From IMG/VR virus record IMGVR_UViG_3300025324_000024, positions 1-32,890 of that record: a stretch of DNA of 32,890 bases; one strand, 5' to 3'. The first letter of the stretch is position 1, and each line of letters starts with the position of its first letter. A program made the translations under genes and the position numbers. This stretch comes from a virus. The notes beneath the pieces were generated by a model that saw only the letters and a program-made list of their open reading frames with translations, was not told the DNA's origin and ran no database searches. This document shows positions 20,914 through 26,829 of the stretch, in pieces.

Positions 20914-20927
20914 TTCCGTAGTACACT
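20898..20927 (+). promoter_or_regulatory. Rightward early promoter
   Basis: TTGACT (20898-20903) and TACACT (20922-20927) are 18 bases apart. The start point would fall at about 20933-20935, at the ATG of the ribbon-helix-helix gene, which has only a poorly spaced AAGG. A leaderless message is therefore likely, as for lambda cI from PRM. Confidence 0.6.
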
Positions 20928-20934
20928 CAAGGTC

Positions 20935-21117
20935 ATGGCAGCCAGCCAAATGACCGGCCTCTACGTCAAGATCCCACTCGCACTGCACCGGGAACTAAAG
21001 ACCGCTGCCGCACAGCAAGACAAGCGGATAACGGCGCTGGTGACCGAGGCGATCATGCGGGCGATCCAAGCCAAAGCCAAACAACCAAAGGAGAAGCAAC
21101 CAAAGGAGAAGAAGTGA
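20935..21117 (+). CDS. Ribbon-helix-helix DNA-binding regulator
   Basis: 60 residues. GLYVKIPLALHRELKTAAAQ is the strand and first helix, and DKRITALVTEAIMRAIQA the second helix of an Arc/CopG-type fold; these bind as dimers of dimers to palindromes. The tail is a lysine-rich KQPKE repeat. It lies beside the 37-bp dyad and is the best candidate for its ligand and for self-control of both operons. The ATG is seven bases from the -10 box, suggesting a leaderless message. Its stop overlaps the next GTG (GTGA). Confidence 0.8.
   Translation: MAASQMTGLYVKIPLALHRELKTAAAQQDKRITALVTEAIMRAIQAKAKQPKEKQPKEKK
21082..21111 (+). repeat. 15-bp tandem duplication carrying the next gene's ribosome site
   Basis: CAACCAAAGGAGAAG occurs twice in tandem, encoding QPKEK twice. 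The second AAAGGAG is five bases before the GTG of the next gene, so the ribosome site has been duplicated along with the tail. Confidence 0.9.
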
Positions 21118-21599
21118 CAGACCTACTGAGAGTGTTGACTGACATGCGATCCGGCAAGGTTGCAATCGACTGCAACCAGAAATTTAACGAGGTCCTGAAA
21201 GCGGTCCTCGAAACTGGCGGCAACGGTAAGCTCACGATCGAACTCACCATGCTCGAAGTCGCGCGGGACCTGAGCGCCAGCAGCGATGTAAACTTCCAAA
21301 GCGGCATCCGGCTCGACAACGGCTCTATCCAGTTCGGTTATACCGAAGAGATCAAGGGTTCGTTCGGCCGCGACAAACTTGAAGTTCCCGAACGCTTCAC
21401 GGTTTCAATTCCGGTGTATGTGGGATCGGAACGTGTGAGCATGGTAGCCCGGCTGCGTTATCGCATCGCGGACGGCAAGCTGACGTTCTGGTACGACCTG
21501 CTACGCGCGGAAGCGGTCGAGCGGGAAGGATTCCTGACCACCCATCGCGCAATCGCGCAAACCTTAGCCATCACCATCATCAACGGCTCCCCGGCGTAA
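21114..21599 (+). CDS. DUF2303-like C-terminal half fused to a different early-protein N-terminus
   Basis: 161 residues; GTG start with GGAG five bases upstream. Residues 60-161 (DVNFQSGIRLDNGSIQFGY, LEVPERFTVSIPVYVGSE, VARLRYRIADGKLTFWYDLL) match, from memory, the second half of the phage DUF2303 family. Residues 1-45 (LLRVLTDMRSGKVAIDCNQK, then KAVLETGGNGKLTIELTM) instead resemble the start of another small early family with a 'LTELRGG...ETGKKGSLTLTL' pattern. The protein is about half the usual DUF2303 length. DUF2303 has no known function but is linked to phage recombination loci. Confidence 0.65.
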   Translation: MTDLLRVLTDMRSGKVAIDCNQKFNEVLKAVLETGGNGKLTIELTMLEVARDLSASSDVNFQSGIRLDNGSIQFGYTEEIKGSFGRDKLEVPERFTVSIPVYVGSERVSMVARLRYRIADGKLTFWYDLLRAEAVEREGFLTTHRAIAQTLAITIINGSPA

Positions 21600-21602
21600 A
21601 GC

Positions 21603-22634
21603 GTGGGAAACACATCAATCCAGTGGACGAATAAATCTTGGTCACCGCTACGCGCGCGCGTGCTAGACGATGCTGCTGCCGTAGCAGAGCGGAAGGGCTA
21701 CACGTCGCTCGTTCAAATCGCTGGCAAGATGGCGGGCCACGTCGGACAGCACTGTGAACACCTCTCGGACGGTTGCCTGCACTGTTACAGCGAAACAGAT
21801 CAACACCGCTGCCTGCCGAACAATGGTACGGGTCTGCCGTTCGATCGCCGGAGCCGCGACCTGATTGAGCCGTTCGTAGACAAGAAGATCCTGATGCAGC
21901 CGCTTCACTGGAAGAAGCCTCAGCGTATTTTCGTTGAGAACCAGAGTGATCTGTTCGGCGAGTGGAACACCGATGAAATGATAGACCAGGTGTTGGCCAT
22001 CGGCGCTTTGTGCCCGGAACACACGCTGCAAATTTTGACGAAGAGGGCCAAGCGGATGCTGGAGTACTTTGGAATTTGGCCCGAGCGTCAGGAGCGAATT
22101 GACAACGAGATGAACCGTTGCATGCGCGACATCCCCAAGGGGCGATCCTTCCCGCGAGTCAGCGGGGGGTGGCCGCTGCCGAACGTCTGGCTAGGTGTCA
22201 GCGTGGAGGATCAGAAGACCGCCGATGAGCGCATCCCGCTGCTGCTCCAGACTCCGGCAGCGGTACGGTTCGTCAGCTACGAGCCAGCGTTGGGGCCAGT
22301 GGATTTTAGCGCATGGCTCCCACAATTCAAGTCTGGCTTTTCAGCCTCTCTCAATGAAGCGCCATGGATAGATTGGGTGATCGTCGGTGGCGAATCCGGC
22401 CCAGGTGCGCGGCCGTTCGACATTGCTTGGGCCCGGCAAACCATCGCGCAGTGCAAGGCGGCGGGCGTAAAGTGCTTCGTGAAGCAGCTCGGGGCCAACC
22501 CAATCATGGATCGCGACGATCCACTTGCGCCGGGGGTTTTCATTCCGCCCTATGAGTTTTTGTTCAAGGACCGCAAGGGCGGCAAAATGGAAGAGTGGCC
22601 CGAACATGTACGGGTCCGAGAGTTTCCGGCATGA
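21603..22634 (+). CDS. DUF5131 (phage Gp37/Gp68 family) protein
   Basis: 343 residues. Family signs: SIQWTNKSWSP at the start, the cysteine set C51-x6-C58-x2-C61 (CEHLSDGCLHCYSE), the blocks PQRIFVENQSDLFGEW and HTLQILTKRAKRML, LPNVWLGVSVEDQKTADERI, RFVSYEPALGPVD, then WVIVGGESGPGARPFD and VKCFVKQLGAN. The cysteines and barrel-like spacing suggest a metal-cluster enzyme related to the radical-SAM type; no reaction is established to my knowledge. It is common in phages and often near zinc proteins such as the DUF3268 gene downstream. Start is GTG 21603-21605 with a weak ribosome site, four bases after the previous stop. Confidence 0.85.
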   Translation: MGNTSIQWTNKSWSPLRARVLDDAAAVAERKGYTSLVQIAGKMAGHVGQHCEHLSDGCLHCYSETDQHRCLPNNGTGLPFDRRSRDLIEPFVDKKILMQPLHWKKPQRIFVENQSDLFGEWNTDEMIDQVLAIGALCPEHTLQILTKRAKRMLEYFGIWPERQERIDNEMNRCMRDIPKGRSFPRVSGGWPLPNVWLGVSVEDQKTADERIPLLLQTPAAVRFVSYEPALGPVDFSAWLPQFKSGFSASLNEAPWIDWVIVGGESGPGARPFDIAWARQTIAQCKAAGVKCFVKQLGANPIMDRDDPLAPGVFIPPYEFLFKDRKGGKMEEWPEHVRVREFPA

Positions 22635-23113
22635 CTCCGGAAATGCCGCGAGTCGGAAATAACAAGCGCAAGCGCAAACCCCACACCGCGACGCGTGAGG
22701 CTGGGATTATCATTAACGGCGGGGTGTTCTGCGGAGAATGCGGCAGCCGCGCCGAGCTCGTCACTGGTGAAGTGCTCTATCCGCATCGTCCAGACCTGAA
22801 GCGTAAGCGCTTCTGGCGCTGTACGGGGTGTCTAGATTCGCACGTCGGCTGTCACCCCGGAAGTAAAATCCCTCTTGGTGCGCCGTCGCGTGGTCCACTC
22901 CGCAGAGCCAAAATGGAGGCACACGCGGCCTTTGACCCGATTTGGAGAACTGGGGAAATGAGCCGGAGCGCCGCCTACGCCTGGTTAGCCAATGAGCTCG
23001 GCATTCCAAGAGTGAAAACCCACATCGGCTATTTCGACTTGAAAACGTGCCGGCGGGTAGTCGAAGTTTGCCGTCCTGGTACTTGCATTGACTTCGGAGA
23101 GGTGCTAGGCTGA
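22631..23113 (+). CDS. DUF3268 zinc-finger protein
   Basis: 160 residues; the ATG overlaps the stop of the DUF5131 gene (ATGA). Four zinc ligands CGEC (34-37) and CTGC (64-67). Family blocks follow: RAELVTGEVLYPHRPDLKRK, FWRCTGCLDSHVGCHPGS, PLGAPSRGPLRRAKMEAHAA, FDPIWRTGEMSRSAAYAWLA, THIGYFDLKTCRRVVEVC. The family is phage-borne with an unknown role. Its first zinc ribbon may bind DNA. After its stop comes a 103-base stretch (23114-23216) with no gene; a small CCACC/GGTGG hairpin (23134-23149) is the only structure I see there. Confidence 0.85.
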   Translation: MTPEMPRVGNNKRKRKPHTATREAGIIINGGVFCGECGSRAELVTGEVLYPHRPDLKRKRFWRCTGCLDSHVGCHPGSKIPLGAPSRGPLRRAKMEAHAAFDPIWRTGEMSRSAAYAWLANELGIPRVKTHIGYFDLKTCRRVVEVCRPGTCIDFGEVLG

Positions 23114-23216
23114 AATTGATCCGTTTGGGGCGTCCACCTTCGCCGGTGGCCAAGCGGGAACGATCGAGGAGGCGGGCCGTACTCAGAATCCGGTCCGCTT
23201 CCGGAAAGATTCTGAC

Positions 23217-23657
23217 ATGCACACCTCTCCGATCCAACCTGATTTATTCGATACCCGCCCGTGGACCCCTGAGCCCAAACCGCGTCGAAAGACGCACATG
23301 GATTTGTTCTTCCAGATTCAGCGCATGGCATTGCGACCCGCCGGCTGTTTCGCCAGGCTGAAGTACTTCTCTGTCCAGTTCTCCGTCTGCGTCCGCACGA
23401 TTAAGAACTGGCTGAAGATCCTCCGGGAAAAAGGCTTACTGAAACTGGAGCATCACGGCCCGAAAGGCGCTGTGATGAAAGTACTTCGCGCACTTGCCCC
23501 GATTATTGCCCCATTTAAAAAGCGGTCCTCTATATTAACTCTTCGAGACACACACACAGCGTGTGTGGAGAAAAAACGGCCCGAAACCCCCAAGGAGCCA
23601 ACCCTGGCGGAGAGGGTGTATGCTAATCTGCTAGCGAAATACGGAGGTCAGCCGTGA
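23217..23657 (+). CDS. Winged helix-turn-helix replication-type protein with clamp-binding motif
   Basis: 146 residues; ATG with GGAAAG about nine bases upstream. Near the start is QPDLF (7-11), which fits the sliding-clamp-binding consensus QL[SD]LF at four of five sites. A winged helix follows (FSVQFSVCVRTIKNWLKILR, EKGLLKLEHHGPKGAVMKV), and the end has a small helix LAERVYANLLAKYGG typical of replication proteins. I infer an initiator or loader of host replication. The gene itself holds an AT-rich tract and a DnaA-box-like 9-mer, as origins often sit in initiator genes. It overlaps the next GTG (GTGA). Confidence 0.65.
   Translation: MHTSPIQPDLFDTRPWTPEPKPRRKTHMDLFFQIQRMALRPAGCFARLKYFSVQFSVCVRTIKNWLKILREKGLLKLEHHGPKGAVMKVLRALAPIIAPFKKRSSILTLRDTHTACVEKKRPETPKEPTLAERVYANLLAKYGGQP
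23512..23572 (+). other. Candidate replication-origin segment
   Basis: An AT-rich stretch (tttaaaaag, then tatattaact) is followed by a hairpin CACACA-cagcg-TGTGTG (23551-23567) and TGTGGAGAA (23564-23572), 8 of 9 to a reverse DnaA box. Further 9-mers TTATCCACG (23713-23721), TGATCCACA (23991-23999, 7 of 9) and TCATCCACA (24255-24263) lie downstream. All are in coding sequence, so the call is tentative. Confidence 0.35.
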
Positions 23658-24076
23658 AGTTAGACCCCAAGACCGTAGCGGATCAGGTTGCGCGTCTCCG
23701 CTTCACCAACTATTATCCACGTGATTCCAAAGAAGGGGAGGCGTTCACGAACGAATTAGCTGATGTGCTGATGTTCGCCAAGAGCGAAATAATAGTTCTA
23801 GCCGTGGTGAATGAATGGCTGTGGAATCACACCGAAAAACCAACACTGGCGGATATTCACGCACTCGTGAAAGAGCATAACGCCAGAAGCAAGCCAGTGG
23901 TGTACGTCGATGCGATACCCCAGGAATGGAAAGACAACGCAACCCCGATCACCGAAGCGGAACGGGAAGGGCTACGTAAACTTGAAGAGCTGATCCACAC
24001 GCGGGCGAAATCTTTGAAAGCCACGACGAAGGATTACCTGGAAGCTGAACAGGTCCTCAAAGGCACCGGAGTATGA
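23654..24076 (+). CDS. 140-aa replication-region protein, unknown
   Basis: GTG start overlapping the previous TGA, with GGAGG five bases upstream. Helical: ADQVARLRFTNYYPRD, NELADVLMFAKSEIIVLAVV, NEWLWNHTEKPTLADIHALV, and a long C-terminal helix. The layout resembles small phage replication proteins (helicase-loader helpers), but no motif confirms it. It sits between the helix-turn-helix protein and a 59-aa gene, coupled on both sides. Confidence 0.65.
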   Translation: MKLDPKTVADQVARLRFTNYYPRDSKEGEAFTNELADVLMFAKSEIIVLAVVNEWLWNHTEKPTLADIHALVKEHNARSKPVVYVDAIPQEWKDNATPITEAEREGLRKLEELIHTRAKSLKATTKDYLEAEQVLKGTGV

Positions 24077-24252
24077 GGATCGAACAAATGATCGAGCAAC
24101 TCCAAGCAGTTCACCGCACACATGGGAACGTCCCATGCATGGTCAGCGCAGACGAGAAAACAACAAACGTGGAAATCATCGAGGTGCAGCATGGGAAGCA
24201 TGGCCTGGGCGCTATCGCGGTAATTGAAACCGATCCGAGGCTGAAAGTGTGA
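24073..24252 (+). CDS. 59-aa conserved early protein, unknown
   Basis: ATG overlaps the previous TGA (ATGA) and its TGA overlaps the next GTG. Product: IEQMIEQLQAVHRTHGNVPC helix, then strands (TTNVEIIEVQHGKHGLGAIA). This helix plus beta layout with 'hGnvPc.v' is frequent in small phage proteins of unknown role. Codon use matches its neighbours. Confidence 0.65.
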   Translation: MRIEQMIEQLQAVHRTHGNVPCMVSADEKTTNVEIIEVQHGKHGLGAIAVIETDPRLKV

Positions 24253-24635
24253 GCTCATCCACAATCCGGCGCAAAGCCAATGAGAGCGCCAACAAACAAC
24301 TCCGCAGATCCTGGAGAGCTGGAAAAGGTAAGTGGCCGCTGCACGATCCTGAGTATCTGAAGTGGATTCGCCAACAGCCTTGTCTATGCTGTGAGGCAGC
24401 CAATCTCATGCTAGAACGTCAAGGAGAACGTAAAAGCTTCGCAACAGAAGCCGCGCACGTCGGCCTACGAGGACTCGCCCAGAAATCGAGCGATCGCGAA
24501 ACTATTCCGCTGTGCCGCTGGCACCATAGAGAGGGTCCTTTCTCGGCGCACAAACTACAAAAGGTCTTTTGGAAGTTCTGGAACTTCAACCGCGATCGAA
24601 TTGTTACTGAACTGAATCGAGAGTACGATGAGTAG
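24249..24635 (+). CDS. HNH-type nuclease-like protein
   Basis: 128 residues; GTG start (GTGA overlap). Zinc ligands CLCC (45-48) and the finger C89-x2-H92-H93. The signature block is EAAHVGLRGLAQKSSDRETI (67-86) followed by PLCRWHHREGPFSAHKLQK. AH70, H92/H93 and H101 are the probable catalytic or metal sites. This resembles the recombination-linked HNH families (DUF968-like, Ref-like) found in phage replication blocks. It may process recombination intermediates. It is not next to terminase, so a packaging HNH role is less likely. Confidence 0.75.
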   Translation: MSSSTIRRKANESANKQLRRSWRAGKGKWPLHDPEYLKWIRQQPCLCCEAANLMLERQGERKSFATEAAHVGLRGLAQKSSDRETIPLCRWHHREGPFSAHKLQKVFWKFWNFNRDRIVTELNREYDE

Positions 24636-24643
24636 AAAGCTGC

Positions 24644-24967
24644 ATGAAAACGCTGCACCGGCCAGTCCTTAGATTGGAACACTCGCCGTTTTGGATACAA
24701 AACCTTCTTAAAGAGTGTGCCGCGCGACACGGCATAACCCTTGTAGAACTCCAGCGCGGGCGAAAAACCAGCCGCAATGTAGAGGCCCGGCGGGATGCCA
24801 TGATCCAATTACGAGCTTTGGGGCTGAGCCTTTCGAAGATCGGCCGATTCTTTGGCGGCATGCACCACACAACCGTTTTGCACCACGTTGGGTCTCAGAC
24901 ACAACAAAAACGAGGAGAGCCAATTGAGATTCCATGCCCAGATTATTCTGGAGAGTGGGCCATCTAA
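24644..24967 (+). CDS. DnaA domain IV-like DNA-binding protein
   Basis: 107 residues. Residues 49-81 (RRDAMIQLRALGLSLSKIGR, then FFGGMHHTTVLHHV) carry the DnaA signature: the helix-turn-helix and GGxHHTTVLH, where bacterial DnaA has GGRDHTTVxxA. The AAA+ part is absent, so it can bind DnaA boxes without ATP-driven opening. Such phage proteins could target the phage origin or compete with host DnaA. ATG 24644-24646 lies eight bases after the previous stop; a weak AGAAAG precedes it. DnaA-box-like 9-mers are present within 1.1 kb upstream. Confidence 0.75.
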   Translation: MKTLHRPVLRLEHSPFWIQNLLKECAARHGITLVELQRGRKTSRNVEARRDAMIQLRALGLSLSKIGRFFGGMHHTTVLHHVGSQTQQKRGEPIEIPCPDYSGEWAI

Positions 24968-25191
24968 TGAAACTGAAACCTTCATGGGTAGAGCCCAAGC
25001 CCTACTTGCACGCCAGCAATCGCCAGTTCACGCCTGAAGAGAAAGAGTGGCACAAGATTCAGGCTGCGCTCGCGCGTGCCCAGCGGAAGTTCGCTACTGG
25101 TGAATCACTTCGTGCGCTTGCGTTTTCCGCTGTAGGTGTTAGTCGAGATCCCCAGAGCGTCGGCAATCATCGCAAGCAAGATGTTCGCTGA
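24967..25191 (+). CDS. 74-aa last gene of the rightward operon, overlaps the convergent gene
   Basis: ATG shares its A with the previous TAA (TAATG). Residues 1-46 (KPSWVEPKPYLHASNRQ, then FTPEEKEWHKIQAALARAQR) look like a normal charged helical protein. From about codon 47 the frame is antisense to the end of the 573-aa gene (25105-25191), and the ending (SVGVSRDPQSVGNHRK-like) has little character. The real coding part may end near 25105 by an acquired tail. No terminator is seen between the converging operons. Confidence 0.55.
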   Translation: MKLKPSWVEPKPYLHASNRQFTPEEKEWHKIQAALARAQRKFATGESLRALAFSAVGVSRDPQSVGNHRKQDVR

Positions 25192-26826
25192 GTTGGGATC
25201 GTTCTTCAGCTCCACATAGTTGGTTGCGGCAATCGGCGCGAAGAGATGCACGGCTTCGTTCGCGATGGTTGGCTTCTCACCCGATCGCGTTTCTCCCTTG
25301 CGTAAATCGTTCACCACACCCGCCGCCGGACTCAGTTTGTTCTCGAAGAAATCATACACCGGGCTGTCACCGTACTTGCCGGGACGGAGGTCTCTTATCT
25401 TGCCAGTCGTGCTGTCTTTGGTTTTGTCGCGAGCCAGCCGTGTCGCAAGCGTAGCAATGGAAGCCATGCCCCCGGAAACATCAAAACGAGTGTTGCCCAC
25501 ACGGATCTTCCCAGAGTTGGCGCTAAGCGGATCTAGCTCTACACTTTCCTTTCGGAGCGCGCGTGCCGTTGCGAGAACCGCAGCCGTACCACCAATCACC
25601 TTCAACAGATTCAAAGCTGCCTGCTTCCGTTCAAACTCCCAATACTTGTCGCCAAACTTGTCGAACGGGTGGAGCAGCAGAAAATCAATGTTCGCCTTCA
25701 GGAATCGCGGCGAAAAGAACACGTTATTGAGATCCTTGGCGATTGGCTCCAGGCGCCCAAGGTCTCCACGGCCCGTCAGTGAATTTATCATTTTACCGAT
25801 ACCCAAAAGGCGCTCGGTCGTGAGTTCCACTTCAGAGTTTGGAACACCGCGCCACAGGCGGCTAAGCCGGTCTCCCTTGGCAGGAAGAGCACTCTCCCTC
25901 ACGATCTCGATCATCTTGTCGAAAACATCTGCCCGAGTCCGGCGCATAAAGCCTGTGTAGGCATTGTCGCTGGCCTGGTACAGTTTTCCAAGCCACGGAA
26001 TCTTATGTGGGAGCGTGCTTGGGTAAGCCTCTTCCGTCACTCCCACGTCAAGCTTCGCGCGGCGCATCAGATCAACGTTTGGCCGGGAAATAATCTCGGC
26101 GTTCACTTCGTCCATAACCGCCTTTTTGCCAAAGGTGTTGACGATATCGACAAACGACTTCCGTGCGTTCTTCTGCCAGATTTCCGGGTGCGCGAAAAGC
26201 AACTTCCACCCCTGCCGTCCGAGAGCGCTGAGGTCAAGCGCCGCTACCATTGATTTCGCGACTCCAGCACCTGTGCTGATCCCCTTCAGCACGGAGCTGC
26301 CGGGATTACGTTTTAACTCAGCCATCGACATTTTATCCGCGTTGGCCTTCAACTCTCCGACGTAGTTCTTAAGCGCGACAACCGCGCGCCCGTACTCCAT
26401 GCGGTCCACGGCATCCTTCGTGTCTTCGATACGTTTCGAGAGTTCCGCGATTTTCCCGGCCTCTTCGTAACTGACATGCGTGCCAAGACGTTGCGCCGCG
26501 AGGTCTTCAAGAAATACTTTCTCTTCCGCTGGACTCAGGATCTTATCCATGCGTTCGATACGGGAAATGATGTCACGCCGCGCCGGTTCCGTGATCCCGG
26601 TGACGCGCTTCGCCCAGTTCACCATGCCGGTCTGCTGGTTCTTCAGCAGCATCTTACTTTCAAACAGCGCATTGACGGGCTCCGCAATATCTTCACCAAA
26701 GTGTTCGGCCATTTGAGCACGGCGTTCCGCGGAAGACATGCCCGACAATCGAACGGGGTCCACTTCGCCGCGGACGATCCGACGCTTGAATTCTTCAGCA
26801 AGTTTCGGTGGAATGCAAAAAGCCAT
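25105..26826 (-). CDS. Large ejection/internal virion protein candidate (second half of a split pair)
   Basis: 573 residues; P22 gp16 is about 609. Starts MAFCIPPKLAEEFKRRIVRG three bases after the previous stop. Blocks: MSSAERRAQMAEHFGEDIAE, FESKMLLKNQQTGMVNWAKR, YQASDNAYTGFMRRTRADVF, NNVFFSPRFLKANIDFLLLH, AALNLLKVIGGTAAVLATAR. This resembles the structural part of large polyvalent phage proteins that travel with DNA into the cell; that recall is not proof. A hydrophobic stretch at about 420-440 may insert in a membrane. The gene ends the minus-strand late operon. Confidence 0.65.
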   Translation of the reverse strand: MAFCIPPKLAEEFKRRIVRGEVDPVRLSGMSSAERRAQMAEHFGEDIAEPVNALFESKMLLKNQQTGMVNWAKRVTGITEPARRDIISRIERMDKILSPAEEKVFLEDLAAQRLGTHVSYEEAGKIAELSKRIEDTKDAVDRMEYGRAVVALKNYVGELKANADKMSMAELKRNPGSSVLKGISTGAGVAKSMVAALDLSALGRQGWKLLFAHPEIWQKNARKSFVDIVNTFGKKAVMDEVNAEIISRPNVDLMRRAKLDVGVTEEAYPSTLPHKIPWLGKLYQASDNAYTGFMRRTRADVFDKMIEIVRESALPAKGDRLSRLWRGVPNSEVELTTERLLGIGKMINSLTGRGDLGRLEPIAKDLNNVFFSPRFLKANIDFLLLHPFDKFGDKYWEFERKQAALNLLKVIGGTAAVLATARALRKESVELDPLSANSGKIRVGNTRFDVSGGMASIATLATRLARDKTKDSTTGKIRDLRPGKYGDSPVYDFFENKLSPAAGVVNDLRKGETRSGEKPTIANEAVHLFAPIAATNYVELKNDPNSANILLAMIADALGISTNTYSGKRKRTK

Positions 26827-26829
26827 GGT

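Noticed and set aside
23114-23216. Upstream extension of the helix-turn-helix gene
   Set aside because: The frame is open back to a TAG but contains no ATG, GTG or TTG, so the ATG at 23217 is kept.
25220-25960. 246-codon plus-strand frame
   Set aside because: Antisense to the 573-aa gene, no start signal, Ser/Arg-rich shadow composition.
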